Shown here in pieces: positions 1-9,342 of a stretch of DNA of 64,000 nt; positions within the stretch are counted from its first letter, which is position 1, and every line of letters starts with the position of its first letter. Location: contig SCOX01000006.1 of the NCBI GenBank assembly GCA_005503055.1, positions 124,001 through 188,000 on the forward strand, given 5' to 3'. A program made the translations under genes and the position numbers. The notes beneath the pieces were generated by a model. That model had not been told where the DNA came from. It was given only the letters and a program-made list of their open reading frames with translations, and ran no database searches. This DNA comes from Lysobacteraceae bacterium P. Lineage in GTDB: Bacteria > Pseudomonadota > Gammaproteobacteria > Xanthomonadales > Xanthomonadaceae.

Positions 1-107
1 GGCCAGTCCTGGTCGCGTTCGCCCAGGTGCACGGCGTCGCCGCGCGCGACCCGGATCGGCGTGCGATCCGGGGCGCTATGCGAAACGACGACGCGGGCGT
101 GCTGCAT
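1..107 (-). CDS. SH3-like domain protein, 5' fragment
   Basis: Partial gene; only the first 35 codons lie in the window and the rest runs off the left edge. The peptide begins MQHARVVVSHSAPDRTPIRV and continues with GDAVHLGERDQDW, a pattern I associate with small SH3-like domain proteins found beside 2-oxoacid dehydrogenase genes in Xanthomonadaceae. It starts 12 bases after the E1 beta stop with an AGGCGG ribosome-binding site just past that stop, so it is probably the last gene of the same operon. The function is unknown and the family call rests on resemblance only. Confidence 0.55.
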   Translation of the reverse strand, partial: MQHARVVVSHSAPDRTPIRVARGDAVHLGERDQDW

Positions 108-119
108 GCGCGCGCCGCC

Positions 120-1163
120 TCAGCTCGCCGCCAGCGTGCGCTTGACCGCGGCGACGATGCGATCGACGCTGGGCAGGTACTTCATTTCCAGGCGGAACAG
201 CGGGATATGCGTGTCGTAGCCGGTGACGCGCTCGACCGGGGCGAGCAGGTCGAACATCGACTCCTCGGCCAGGCGCGCGGCGATCTCCGCGCCGAAACCG
301 GCGGTCTTCGGCGCCTCGTGCACGATCACGCAGCGGCCGGTGCGGCTGACCGACTCGGCGATGGTGGCGAAATCGAGCGGACGCAGCGTGGCGACGTCGA
401 TGACCTCGGCGCTGATGCCTTCGCCGGCTAGTTTCTCGGCCGCTTCCAGCGTTTCCTTCACCTGCGCGCCCCACGTGACGAGCGTGACGTCGGAGCCGTC
501 GCGCAGCACGTAGCACACGTCCAGCGGCAGCGCCTCGCCGTCGTCGGGCACGACTTCCTTGTACTGGCGGTAGATGCGCTTGGGTTCCATGAAGATCACC
601 GGATCCGGGTCGCGGATCGCGGCGAGCAGCAGGCCGTACGCACGCGCGGGCGAGGAGGGCATCACCACGCGCAGGCCGGGCACATTGGTGAAGATCGCTT
701 CGTTGGCTTCGCTGTGATGTTCCGGTGCGCGGATGCCGCCGCCCCACGGCACGCGCAGCACCATCGGGCAGGTCAGGCGGCCGCGCGTGCGGTAACGGAA
801 GCGCGCGGCATGGCAGATGATGTGGTCGACCATCGGGTAGACGAAGCCGTCGAACTGCGACTCGGCGACCGGCTTCATGCCCTGCGACGCCAGGCCGACC
901 GTAAGGCCGGCGATGGTGGTTTCGTCCAGCGGCGTGTCGAGCACGCGCTCCGATCCGAACTGTTGCTGCAGGCCCGCGGTGGCGCGGAAGACGCCACCAT
1001 TGACGCCCACGTCCTCGCCCAGCACCAGCACCTTGTCGTCGGCGCGCATTTCGTACGCGAGCGCCTGCGTGATCGCTTCGATCAGCGTGATCGCCGTAGG
1101 CGTCGCGGCCTTCGCCGCGTCGACCTTCGTCGCGCTCTTGTCGGACTTGCTTTCGACGTTCAT
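120..1163 (-). CDS. 2-oxoacid dehydrogenase E1 component, beta subunit
   Basis: Beta subunit (347 aa) of a thiamine-diphosphate-dependent, heterotetrameric E1 of the branched-chain 2-oxoacid/pyruvate dehydrogenase type. It shows the transketolase pyrimidine-binding domain with VLGEDVG (the Glu that activates ThDP), PLDETTIAG and the PEHHSEANEAIF stretch. The C-terminal transketolase domain includes LVTWGAQVKETLEAAEKL and VIVHEAPKTAGFG. About 25 N-terminal residues are low-complexity and charged, which is longer than usual. Its ATG overlaps the alpha-subunit stop by one base (TGATG), indicating translational coupling. No E2 or E3 gene is visible here, so branched-chain and pyruvate substrates cannot be told apart from this window. 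Confidence 0.9.
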   Translation of the reverse strand: MNVESKSDKSATKVDAAKAATPTAITLIEAITQALAYEMRADDKVLVLGEDVGVNGGVFRATAGLQQQFGSERVLDTPLDETTIAGLTVGLASQGMKPVAESQFDGFVYPMVDHIICHAARFRYRTRGRLTCPMVLRVPWGGGIRAPEHHSEANEAIFTNVPGLRVVMPSSPARAYGLLLAAIRDPDPVIFMEPKRIYRQYKEVVPDDGEALPLDVCYVLRDGSDVTLVTWGAQVKETLEAAEKLAGEGISAEVIDVATLRPLDFATIAESVSRTGRCVIVHEAPKTAGFGAEIAARLAEESMFDLLAPVERVTGYDTHIPLFRLEMKYLPSVDRIVAAVKRTLAAS

Positions 1164-2233
1164 CAGCGGCCCTCCTGTGCGAGCGCGAAGGCGCGTTGCG
1201 CCAGCAGGTCCGGCGGCGGATCGGCGTAGAGGTAATCGAACATCGCTTCAACCGGCTGCACGGGCGTTTCGAGGTAGGCGTTGATCTCGACGTCGACCTT
1301 CTTGCCGCATTCCTCGGCCCAGGCCTTCTCTTCCTCCTCGCTCCACACGCCCTGTGCGGTGAGGTAGGTACGCAGGCGCGCGATCGGCTCCCGCGTCCAG
1401 GCGTCCTTCACCTCGTCGTCGTTGCGATAGCGGCGCGCGTCGTCGGCGGTGGTGTGGTCGTGCAGGCGGTAGGTCATGAACTCGATCACACTGCCGCCTT
1501 CGCCGTTACGCGCGCGTTCGCTCGCGCGACGCATGCCTTCGAGCACGGCGATCAGGTCGTTGCCGTCCACCTGCAGGCAGTGCAGGCCGCCGGCCAGGCC
1601 CTTCTGCGCGAGCGTCTGCGCGCCGGTCTGCGCCGAGCGCGGCACCGAGATCGCCCAGCCATTGTTGACCACGCACAGGATCAGCGGCAGCTGGTAAGCG
1701 CCGGCGGAATTGAGCGCGGCGTAGAAGTCCGTCTTCGACGAACCGCCGTCGCCGCAGCACGCCACAGCCAGATGCTTCTGCTTCATCAGCTTGAACTTCA
1801 GCGCGGCGCCGGCGGCGTGCAGGCACTGCGTGGAGATCGGCACGCACCAGGCGTAGTCCTGCTTCGGGCCGGAGAAGTCGTTGCCGCGTTCGTCGCCGCC
1901 CCAGTACAGCAGCACCTCGCGCGGCAGCACGCCACGCATGAACTGTGCGCCGTACTCGCGGTAGCTCGGTGCGAACACGTCGTCGGGCTGCATCGATGCG
2001 CCGATGCCCACGTGCGTGGCCTCGTGGCCCAGGCAACTGGCGTACGTGCCCAGCTTGCCGGTGCGCTGCAGCGCGATGGCCTTGCTGTCGAAGGTGCGCA
2101 CGAACAGCATCTGCTTGAACGCGGGCAGCAGCGCCTTGGGGTCGCGGAATGCAGCGGGGAGCTCGGCGACGGGCGTGCCGTCCTTGCCGAGGTATTGCAG
2201 GTATTCGATTTCGAAGGTCGCGGCGACCGTCAT
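1163..2233 (-). CDS. 2-oxoacid dehydrogenase E1 component, alpha subunit
   Basis: Alpha subunit (356 aa) of the same E1 enzyme; it binds ThDP and decarboxylates the 2-oxoacid. The ThDP motif is present as CCGDGGSSKTDF followed about 25 residues later by VNNGWAIS. YRLHDHTTADDARRYR matches the conserved loop of branched-chain type E1 alpha, which slightly favours BkdA1 over PdhA. The ATG at 2233 (MTVAATFEIEYLQYL) was chosen because the upstream in-frame extension is low-quality sequence rich in Arg, Pro and Gly. The gene leads a unit with E1 beta and the SH3-like gene. Confidence 0.9.
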   Translation of the reverse strand: MTVAATFEIEYLQYLGKDGTPVAELPAAFRDPKALLPAFKQMLFVRTFDSKAIALQRTGKLGTYASCLGHEATHVGIGASMQPDDVFAPSYREYGAQFMRGVLPREVLLYWGGDERGNDFSGPKQDYAWCVPISTQCLHAAGAALKFKLMKQKHLAVACCGDGGSSKTDFYAALNSAGAYQLPLILCVVNNGWAISVPRSAQTGAQTLAQKGLAGGLHCLQVDGNDLIAVLEGMRRASERARNGEGGSVIEFMTYRLHDHTTADDARRYRNDDEVKDAWTREPIARLRTYLTAQGVWSEEEEKAWAEECGKKVDVEINAYLETPVQPVEAMFDYLYADPPPDLLAQRAFALAQEGR

Positions 2234-2541
2234 CGCGGGAGTCCTGACTGAAGTGCCTGGGTGGGAGCCGAAGCGGCCGCGTCCCGGATCCAGTGCCGGC
2301 AGGGGACCGTTCGGAGGGCTGGGTCGGGCATGAAACCCGGCCTGGCTCCGAAGCGCGGAGCCGGCCAAATCGAGGCCGCGCCGACGCGCTGTTGCAAAGA
2401 TCATAACCAAGCCCGCGTTAAGGCCCGTTGCGCGCTGCGGCATGCAACTTTGCGGAAAAGACGCTAAGCGCGGCCGGACGCGGCGGTACGGTGCGGGACC
2501 GTATGCGGCTGAATGCGCACAGGTTTTTGGCCCGGAAAAGG
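2234..2541. other. Non-coding stretch upstream of the E1 alpha gene
   Basis: About 300 bases between the E1 alpha start and the terminator of the nuclease gene. Open frames crossing it on either strand are short, Arg-rich and unlike proteins. It must hold the promoter of the E1 operon, but I see no convincing -35/-10 pair and no riboswitch-like architecture. Confidence 0.5.
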
Positions 2542-2569
2542 GAAGAGCGCGGCGGTCGCCGCGCCCTTC
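2542..2569 (-). terminator. Stem-loop terminator after the nuclease gene
   Basis: Read on the minus strand, a 13-bp stem (one G-U pair) with a three-base loop lies 17 bases after the nuclease stop and is followed by CCTTTT. The position and GC-rich stem fit an intrinsic terminator, although the T-run is short. Confidence 0.6.
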
Positions 2570-2585
2570 GCATACCCCTCGTGCG

Positions 2586-5500
2586 TCAGCGACGGATCGC
2601 GACGCTCAGGCTGTCGAGGTTGTTCGACGCGTCCGGATCCGGCGTGTCGGCGCCGACGCGGGTGTTGAACTCCAGCACCGTGCCGGTGCGAGGCCGCTCC
2701 GGCACCACGATGGCGAAGGCGAACCACTGCACGGCCTTGCCGATGCTGCCGTTTCGCGTGCACTGCGCGCGGAAGCCGGCGGCCGTGGCGGCACGGGTGC
2801 AGTTCCAGCCGGACGGTGCGGCGATCGCGGCGGCGGACACCGCGACATTGCCGTCGAGCACGAGCGTCGGCTGCGCCGCGTCGTCGGGCCCGGCATTGCG
2901 CACCGGCACCAGGAACGTCGCGATCGCGCCGCGGCGCACCGGCAGCACGCCACCTTCGATACGCACCGACAGGTCGGCCGACGTCATCACCACGACCTGC
3001 GCGAGGGCATCGTTGTCGGCGTTGGCCGGATCGCGCGTCTGCGAGCGCGCGGCGACGGCCATGCGCACCGGCGTTGCGTTCGCGAGCGCCGGCATCGTCG
3101 TGCGCAGGGTGAACGTCGCGCCCGCCTGTGAAGCGAGCGAGGCGATCGTGCACGTCACGGTGGTTGCGGCGGCACCATGGACGGGAGCTGCACAGGTCCA
3201 GCCGGCCGGCACGTCCATGGACGGCGCCACGTTCGCGTCGAAGACGAACGCGACGGCAGTGGCGTCGGCGGCGTTCGGACCGGCGTTGTTCACCGTCGCC
3301 GACCAGGTGGCGAGCTGACCAGCACGCAGCGTGGCCGGCGTCGCGGAAGCCGTGACCGCCAGGTCCGCGCTGCGGAATTCCGGCACGCGGATGCTGATGC
3401 GCACTGGATCGTGGTCGGACACGCGCAGCGGCAGCGAGGTGTCGCCAAAATGGTCCACGCCGAAGTCGGCGTTGATGCGCGCGTGCTCGACGGTGACGCT
3501 GGATGCGCCCAGCACGACCGCTTCGTTCACCAGCACATGGTCTAGTGTTTGCGCGCTGCCCTGATACACGTACGAGTAGCGCTGGGCCGGATCGGCGATC
3601 AGCTCGGAACCGTCGATCAGCGGCGTCGTCAGCGGGCTGTCGACGTAGCTCAGTACCTGATCCTCGGCGGCTTCGGTTCCCTTGATCACGCCGAGCACGT
3701 CGACGTAGCCGTCGTTGAACTCGAACGCGTTGAAGTCGCCGACCAGCACGATCTTCTCGCTCGGGTTCGTCTGCTGGAGCTGCTGCACCAGGCCCGCGAG
3801 GTATGCCGCCTGCGCGCCGCGCTTGCCGCGCACGCGTGCGCCATCGGTGCTCCAGCCGCCGCTGCCCGGCGCGACCGAATCGATGTCGTTGAGCGAGCGC
3901 AGGTGGTTGACGATCACCGTCAACGGATACACCGCGCCGTTGGCGTGGTGCACGTAGGCGCGCAGCAGCAGCGGCGGACGGTCGTTGAGCAGGCTGGTGC
4001 TGCCGTCGGGGTTGCCGAGCGTGGCGTCCTTGCCGAACTGGACCACCTCGCGCACGTCGACACGCGAGATGCCCGTGCCGGTGTTGCGCGTGGACACGAG
4101 GAAGCCGACGTTGATGCCGCCCACGTCGTTGCCCTGCGACAGGTACGGCACGTACTGCGGCGCGCTGGGGCAGGCGGCGTTGATTCGATCGGCGAGCTGG
4201 CCGAGCACGCGCAGGTTTTCCACTTCCACCACGCCGAGGATGTCCGGCGTCTTGAGGTAGTCGCAGATCGCGGCGGCGGTCTTGCCAAGACGCTTGTCCA
4301 GCGCTTCGGGCTTGATCGTCGGCGCGCCGTTGTTGTCGTCGACCTCGTCGAAGAAGCGCAGCAGGTTGAAGCCGCCGACGGTGATCGCGTCGGAGTCGGC
4401 GTCGTTGACGGCCTGCGGCAGACGACCGCCGCCGGCGGTCGGCGGTGTCGCGGTGTCGGGCAGGAGCGCCCACGTACCGGCGAAGTAGTCGAGTACGCCG
4501 AGCAGGCCGGCGACGTTGGCGCCGGTGTCGACCGACAGCGCGAACGCGCCGACCTGGCCACGGCTGCGCACCATCAGGCGTTCCTGGTTGGTGTCGAACA
4601 GCGGCGGGTTCTTGCCCGGCGGCAGCGTCGCCAACGCCGCGTCCATCACGCCGATGCCCGGCTCGCGGAAGGGCGTGGGAACCTGGGGCAACGTTACGTA
4701 GAACACGCCGTCGCTGGTCGCGGTGGCGTCGTCCTCGTCGATGCGGCCTTCCGACGGCCCGACCACGACCGATTGCGGCACGCGCACGCGCATGCCCTCC
4801 AGGCGTTCGAGCGTGCCGGGCGTCGCCGTCGGTGACAGGTCCGCGGCTGTCAGTTCGACCGGTGCCGGCAGCGCGACGCCGTTTTCCAGCAGTTCGACGA
4901 TCGGCCCGCTGATCTCGGTGATGGTGAGCTGGTTGACGTTGGAGGCGGGCACGAACTCCTCGACCTTGCCGGTTACCCGCACGCGGTTGCCTACCGCGGC
5001 GGACGCCGGCGGCGCGCTGCTGGTGAAGACGAACACGCCGTCGGAAGTGGACGCGTCGCCGTCATCGTTCGCGGCCTGGAGGAAGAAGCCGTTGTTGAAC
5101 TTGAGCGCGGTGACGATGCCTTCGGTCACCACGCGCTCGCCATCGTGCGGCGATCGCAGCGCGTTGCCCTGGATCTGCGCGATGGTCAGCGGCGTGGCGG
5201 GTTCGGGTTCGGGCGTGGTCGAACCGCTGTTGCGCGGCGTCGGTGCGCCGGCGGTGAAGTCGGCGTTGTTGTTGTCGGTATCGGTCCCGCCGTTGCCGTT
5301 GCGCAGGGCGGCCGTGGCGGCGCTGAGCGTGGGCGCCGCGCCGGCGCCTTCGAAAAAGTTCGCGTTGCCGTAGCCGACGAGGTCGGCGATCAGCGCACGC
5401 TGTTCGGGCGTGCACGGCGTGCTGCCGCCGTTGCAGGCAAGCGCGCCCGCCTGCCGCACCAGCGCGACCTTGCCCGCGCCGGCGGCCATCGCCGCAGGGC

Positions 5501-5840
5501 CGGTGGCGTCCGGCGTCGGCAGCGGTGCGCCAGCGGAGCCGCCGCTCATCGCCACCAGGAAGTACTTGCCCGGCTCGACCGTGGCCGCCGGCAGCACTGC
5601 CACGCCGCTGAAGTTGCCGGTGCCGGTCGCGCTGGCGTACTGCACCGACAAGCCGGCCAGCGAGACCGGAGCGGCGCCGCGGTTGTGGAGTTCGACGTAG
5701 TCGTTGGCGTAGACCGCCGTGCCGCCGCCACCGCCGCCGTAGACCTGGCTGATGACGACCTGCGCCGGGGCGGCATTTGCCCAGGCCAGCAGCGCAAGAG
5801 AGAACAACGCGACCGCGCGGCGGCCCTTGACCCTGTCCAT
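2586..5840 (-). CDS. ExeM/NucH-family secreted endonuclease
   Basis: Large exported nuclease (1084 aa). It has a signal peptide (MDRVKGRR, then [17 protein letters not shown]), a lamin-tail-like domain (about 27-150, [22 protein letters not shown]), an OB-like region (about 220-330, [16 protein letters not shown]), and an endonuclease/exonuclease/phosphatase domain (about 480-805) with [22 protein letters not shown] and the terminal SDHDPVRI. Two DUF11-like repeats follow, each with NNAGPN or RNAGPD. Known relatives are extracellular DNases, often exported by type II secretion, so the likely role is degradation of environmental DNA. No GlyGly-CTERM anchor is seen, so it is probably released. 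The start at 5840 puts the signal peptide first; 23 upstream in-frame residues are rejected. Confidence 0.88.
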   Translation of the reverse strand: MDRVKGRRAVALFSLALLAWANAAPAQVVISQVYGGGGGGTAVYANDYVELHNRGAAPVSLAGLSVQYASATGTGNFSGVAVLPAATVEPGKYFLVAMSGGSAGAPLPTPDATGPAAMAAGAGKVALVRQAGALACNGGSTPCTPEQRALIADLVGYGNANFFEGAGAAPTLSAATAALRNGNGGTDTDNNNADFTAGAPTPRNSGSTTPEPEPATPLTIAQIQGNALRSPHDGERVVTEGIVTALKFNNGFFLQAANDDGDASTSDGVFVFTSSAPPASAAVGNRVRVTGKVEEFVPASNVNQLTITEISGPIVELLENGVALPAPVELTAADLSPTATPGTLERLEGMRVRVPQSVVVGPSEGRIDEDDATATSDGVFYVTLPQVPTPFREPGIGVMDAALATLPPGKNPPLFDTNQERLMVRSRGQVGAFALSVDTGANVAGLLGVLDYFAGTWALLPDTATPPTAGGGRLPQAVNDADSDAITVGGFNLLRFFDEVDDNNGAPTIKPEALDKRLGKTAAAICDYLKTPDILGVVEVENLRVLGQLADRINAACPSAPQYVPYLSQGNDVGGINVGFLVSTRNTGTGISRVDVREVVQFGKDATLGNPDGSTSLLNDRPPLLLRAYVHHANGAVYPLTVIVNHLRSLNDIDSVAPGSGGWSTDGARVRGKRGAQAAYLAGLVQQLQQTNPSEKIVLVGDFNAFEFNDGYVDVLGVIKGTEAAEDQVLSYVDSPLTTPLIDGSELIADPAQRYSYVYQGSAQTLDHVLVNEAVVLGASSVTVEHARINADFGVDHFGDTSLPLRVSDHDPVRISIRVPEFRSADLAVTASATPATLRAGQLATWSATVNNAGPNAADATAVAFVFDANVAPSMDVPAGWTCAAPVHGAAATTVTCTIASLASQAGATFTLRTTMPALANATPVRMAVAARSQTRDPANADNDALAQVVVMTSADLSVRIEGGVLPVRRGAIATFLVPVRNAGPDDAAQPTLVLDGNVAVSAAAIAAPSGWNCTRAATAAGFRAQCTRNGSIGKAVQWFAFAIVVPERPRTGTVLEFNTRVGADTPDPDASNNLDSLSVAIRR

Positions 5841-6039
5841 AGTCTTCCCCGTTGTCGGGGCCACCCTTGCCGGGCCGACCCCTGGTGAACGTGCGTCCTC
5901 GCCCGCCAACGCCCCTGTCGCGGACCGGCCGAGTTTGCCGGATGCTGCGTTGCGGGTGTTTCACGCGAGTGACCATCCGCCGATGCGCTACCCTTTTGGC
6001 CCCCTTGCCGGCCCGTGCCGGCGCCCCCGCGAGCCTGAA

Positions 6040-6924
6040 ATGACGGTCGACAAGAACGAGCGCGAACTGGAATCGAGCATCCACACCGACTTCGAGGGGC
6101 GGATGAGCTACTCCGGCTACCTGCAGCTCGACACCCTGTTGTCGGCGCAGCAGCGGCTGTCCAATCCGCCGCACCACGACGAGCTGCTGTTCATCGTCCA
6201 GCACCAGGTCGCCGAGTTGTGGATGAAGCTGATGATCCACGAGCTCAAGGCCGCCACCGCGAACCTGCGCGAGGACCGGCTGGGTGAATGCCAGAAGATC
6301 TTCGCGCGCTGCAAGAACATCCTGCGCCAGCTCACCGAGATGTGGTCGGTGCTGGAAACGCTGACGCCCTCGGAGTACATGGAATTCCGCGAGATCCTCG
6401 GGCCGTCGTCGGGCTTCCAGTCGCTGCAGTACCGCACCATCGAGTTCCTGCTGGGCAACAAGAATGCGTCGATGCTCAAGGTCTTCGCGCACGACGCCAA
6501 GGCCTCGGAGAGCCTGCGCGAAGTGCTCGAATCGCCGAGCCTCTACGACGAAGTGCTGCGCTACCTCGCGCGCCACGGCCATGCGGTGCCGGCGCGCCAC
6601 GTCGAGCGCGACTGGTCGCACGCGCACGTGGCCGATCCGGAGCTGCTGCCGGTGTTCGAGCGCATCTACGAAGACACCGACGCGCACTGGGCGGCCTATC
6701 ACCTGTGCGAGGACCTGGTCGACCTGGAAAGCCAGTTCCAGCTGTGGCGTTTCCGCCACATGCGCACGGTGATGCGCATCATCGGTTTCAAGCGCGGCAC
6801 CGGCGGCTCCAGCGGTGTGGGCTTCCTCCGCCAGGCGCTGGAACTGACCTTCTTCCCCGAGCTGTTCGACGTGCGCACGATGATCGGTGCGGGCGACAGC
6901 TACGGCGCGCCGCCGCAGAAGTAA
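6040..6924 (+). CDS. kynA: Tryptophan 2,3-dioxygenase
   Basis: Cytosolic haem enzyme (294 aa) that opens the indole ring of L-tryptophan to N-formylkynurenine, the first step of kynurenine degradation. Diagnostic segments are [20 protein letters not shown] (with the substrate-site His of VQHQ), [16 protein letters not shown] (the haem-ligand His) and [11 protein letters not shown] (the substrate-contacting loop). The start [13 protein letters not shown] at 6040 follows family alignment; in-frame upstream sequence is not protein-like. The gene is divergent from the nuclease across about 200 bases, and the Nudix gene follows 4 bases after its stop. No kynureninase or formamidase gene is nearby. 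Confidence 0.95.
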   Translation: MTVDKNERELESSIHTDFEGRMSYSGYLQLDTLLSAQQRLSNPPHHDELLFIVQHQVAELWMKLMIHELKAATANLREDRLGECQKIFARCKNILRQLTEMWSVLETLTPSEYMEFREILGPSSGFQSLQYRTIEFLLGNKNASMLKVFAHDAKASESLREVLESPSLYDEVLRYLARHGHAVPARHVERDWSHAHVADPELLPVFERIYEDTDAHWAAYHLCEDLVDLESQFQLWRFRHMRTVMRIIGFKRGTGGSSGVGFLRQALELTFFPELFDVRTMIGAGDSYGAPPQK

Positions 6925-6928
6925 GGCG

Positions 6929-7348
6929 ATGGACCGGCGCGTGCACGACTGCGTCGGCGCGTTGCTGGTGAAGGACGGCCGCATCCTGCTCGGACGCCGC
7001 CGCGACGACTGCGACTGGCTCGCCGGCGCGTGGGACGTCTTCGGCGGCCACGTCGAAGACGGGGAAAGCGGCGAGCAGGCCATCGCCCGGGAGCTGGGCG
7101 AGGAACTGGGCATCGTCCCGATCGGCCTGCATTACATGGGGTGCCTTGAAAGCCAGGACGTGCCCGAACCCTGGCGGCTGCGCCTTTACCGCGTCGCATC
7201 CTGGACGGGCCAACCGGCCCCTCTTGCCGAGCATGCGCAGCTGCGCTGGTGCGCGCTGGACGAGGCGCAGGCGCGCCTGCGCGACGCCCATCCGGACTTC
7301 CCGCTTTTGCTGGCCTTGGCCTTCGAGTCCGCCGCATCGGCGCATTGA
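6929..7348 (+). CDS. Nudix hydrolase
   Basis: Small hydrolase (139 aa) with a complete Nudix box GHVEDGESGEQAIARELGEE, matching GX5EX7REUXEEXGU. Such proteins cleave nucleoside diphosphates linked to another moiety; the substrate cannot be read from sequence. The domain fills the protein, with MDRRVHDCVGALLVKDGRIL as the first strand. It starts 4 bases after kynA and is probably cotranscribed. A G-U-containing terminator hairpin lies about 105 bases downstream. Confidence 0.88.
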   Translation: MDRRVHDCVGALLVKDGRILLGRRRDDCDWLAGAWDVFGGHVEDGESGEQAIARELGEELGIVPIGLHYMGCLESQDVPEPWRLRLYRVASWTGQPAPLAEHAQLRWCALDEAQARLRDAHPDFPLLLALAFESAASAH

Positions 7349-7452
7349 GCCAGCGACATGCCTGTTCAGGTCGGATGCTGCGTCGCAGCAAGGTTTCCCC
7401 GCCTTCACACGGGTTTGACGTGATGGACGTCACCCGGTAAATCTCCCCGGTC

Positions 7453-7478
7453 CCGTGCCAACCGGCGCGGCTTTTTTC
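7453..7478 (+). terminator. Intrinsic terminator after kynA-Nudix
   Basis: Inverted repeat CCGTGCC/GGCGCGG (one G-U pair, four-base loop) followed directly by CTTTTTTC. It ends 35 bases before the peptide-transporter start, so it most likely closes the kynA-Nudix unit and leaves the transporter with its own signals. Confidence 0.7.
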
Positions 7479-7512
7479 TTTGTCAGTACTTGATCCACAC
7501 AGGGGATACCGC

Positions 7513-9054
7513 ATGAGCGGAACCGCTACACCCGCGACCGGAACGGCCGCGCTTCCCGCATTCGAACAGCGCCTGGGGCACCCCAAGCCGCTGTGGATGC
7601 TCTTCATGACGGAGTTCTGGGAGCGCTTCGCGTTCTACGGCATCCGTTGGGCGCTGGTGCTCTACATCGTCGCGCAGTTCTATGGCGGCGACGCCTCGGG
7701 CGAGGCGGAGGCCAACCGCGTCTACGGCGCTTACCTGGCGCTGGTGTACGCCGCGGCGATCTTCGGCGGCTACGTCGCCGACCGGATCCTGGGGTACCAG
7801 CGATCGATCCTGCTGGGCGCGGTGATCATGGGCGCGGGCCTTTTCATGATCGCGCTGCCGAACATGCATCTGTTCAAGCTGGGCCTGGCGACGATCGTCG
7901 TCGGCAACGGCCTGTTCAAGCCCAACATCTCCACGATGGTGGGCAAGCTCTACAGCGTCGGCGATGAGCGCCGCGACTCGGGCTTCACCATCTTCTACAT
8001 GGGCATCAACCTGGGCGCGATGCTGGCGCCGCTGCTGACCCAGTACCTGGCACAGAAGATCTTCGGCGACGAATCGATGCCGGCCTACAAGGTCGTCTTC
8101 ATGTCCGCCGGCGTGGGCATGCTGGTCAGCCTGGTGTGGTTCTGGTTCGGACGTCGCCAGCTGGAGGGCATCGGCCGTCCGCCGGAGAACAGCACCGACA
8201 AGCGCAAGGTGCTGTACGTGTTCGCCGGCGCGCTGGTGTCGATTCCGGTCGTCTACTTCCTGCTGGCCATGGGCGCAGCCGCGCTGCAGGGCGTGCTGAC
8301 GGTGATGTTCCTGGGCCTGTGCGCGATGCTGCTGGTGGAAGGCTTCCGCGAAGGTCCGCGCCAGCGCGACATGACCATCGCGATGCTGATCATCTTCACC
8401 TTCAACATCCTGTTCTGGATGTTCTTCGAGCAGGCGGGCAGCTCGTTCACCTTCCTCGCCGACAAGATCGTCGACCGCGACATCTTCAGCGGCGGCCTGG
8501 CCGACCTGGCGTACACCCTCAGCGGCGAGCGCGTGTTCCCGACCGCGTGGTTCCAGAGCATCAACTCGATCGCGATCATCACCATGGCGCCGCTGATCGC
8601 GTGGATCTGGGTGAAGCTGGGCAAGGCCAATCCGTCGATCCCGCGCAAGTTCTCCCTGGGCCTGATCTTCAACGGCCTGGCATTCCTGCTGCTGATGTTC
8701 GCCCTGTCCAAGCTGGTCACGGCCGCCGGCCTGATCCCGTTCTGGACGCTGTTCGCGGTGTACTGGATCCAGTCCATCGGCGAGCTGTGCCTGTCGCCGA
8801 TCGGCCTGTCGATGGTGACCAAGCTGGCGCCGATGCGCCTGGTCGGTTTCGGCATGGGCGGCTGGTTCCTGTCCACCGGCATCGGCAACAACCTGTCGGG
8901 CATCTTCGCCGGCCACGTGAGTGGCGAGGGCGGCATGACCACGGCCTCGGCGCTGTCGGGTTACACCTTCGGCTTCTGGGCGCTGGTCGGCGCCGGCGTG
9001 CTGCTGTTCCTGGTCGCACCGCTGGTACAGAAGCTGATGCATGGCGTGAAGTGA
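7513..9054 (+). CDS. POT/PTR2-family proton-coupled oligopeptide transporter
   Basis: Inner-membrane symporter (513 aa) of the major facilitator superfamily, importing di- and tripeptides with protons. The signature ExxERF appears as EFWERFAFYGIRWAL in the first helix. GNGLFKPNISTMVG and FTIFYMGINLGAMLAPLL match POT signatures. There are 12-14 hydrophobic segments, with EQAGSSFTFLADK in the second half as in bacterial DtpT-like members. The ATG at 7513 is preferred over an in-frame GTG at 7480, which overlaps the upstream terminator. A terminator-like stem-loop follows 10 bases after the stop. Confidence 0.93.
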   Translation: MSGTATPATGTAALPAFEQRLGHPKPLWMLFMTEFWERFAFYGIRWALVLYIVAQFYGGDASGEAEANRVYGAYLALVYAAAIFGGYVADRILGYQRSILLGAVIMGAGLFMIALPNMHLFKLGLATIVVGNGLFKPNISTMVGKLYSVGDERRDSGFTIFYMGINLGAMLAPLLTQYLAQKIFGDESMPAYKVVFMSAGVGMLVSLVWFWFGRRQLEGIGRPPENSTDKRKVLYVFAGALVSIPVVYFLLAMGAAALQGVLTVMFLGLCAMLLVEGFREGPRQRDMTIAMLIIFTFNILFWMFFEQAGSSFTFLADKIVDRDIFSGGLADLAYTLSGERVFPTAWFQSINSIAIITMAPLIAWIWVKLGKANPSIPRKFSLGLIFNGLAFLLLMFALSKLVTAAGLIPFWTLFAVYWIQSIGELCLSPIGLSMVTKLAPMRLVGFGMGGWFLSTGIGNNLSGIFAGHVSGEGGMTTASALSGYTFGFWALVGAGVLLFLVAPLVQKLMHGVK

Positions 9055-9064
9055 CGAACCGGCC

Positions 9065-9088
9065 CGCTTCCGCGTCGCGGAAGCGTTT
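9065..9088 (+). terminator. Stem-loop after the peptide transporter
   Basis: A perfect 9-bp inverted repeat CGCTTCCGC/GCGGAAGCG with a three-base loop, followed by TTTGCC, 10 bases after the transporter stop. It is probably the transcription terminator, with a weak T-run. Confidence 0.55.
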
Positions 9089-9095
9089 GCCGGAT

Positions 9096-9251
9096 CGTCA
9101 TCCCGGCGAAAGCCGGGATCCAGGCCCGCAGCGTCTGACGTTGCGATGGCTTTCGAACGACGGCGGCCTTCGGGTCGCCGTTTTCGTTTGCGGAGTCTGC
9201 TTCCAGGCCGACGCGGTGACGGCCTGGTTCCCGGCCTTCGCCGGGATGACG
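9096..9251. repeat. MITE-like element with 30-bp terminal inverted repeats
   Basis: Positions 9096-9125 (CGTCATCCCGGCGAA...) and 9222-9251 are inverted copies of each other with 28 of 30 bases matching. They enclose about 96 bases with no gene. Inside, at 9160-9181, is a 9-bp hairpin with a TTCG loop followed by TTTCGTTT, which looks like an intrinsic terminator on the + strand. Short non-autonomous elements of this look are common between Xanthomonadaceae genes. No other copy was recognised in this window. Confidence 0.7.
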
Positions 9252-9342
9252 GCGGCGAAGGCATGCCGCGATGGATCGACGGTGAAGCCGCGGTCGAGCC
9301 GCCGGGTTACCGTAGCGGCATACCCTCGCCGGACGCCGCCGC

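Noticed and set aside
1163-1165. Possible frameshift between E1 alpha and beta.
   Set aside because: The one-base TGATG overlap is normal translational coupling, and both proteins are full length.
7483-9264. Very long open frame on the minus strand opposite the peptide transporter (about 590 codons).
   Set aside because: The translation is Arg/Gln/His-rich without domain motifs, and it is the complement of a clear POT transporter. High GC removes stop codons on the opposite strand.
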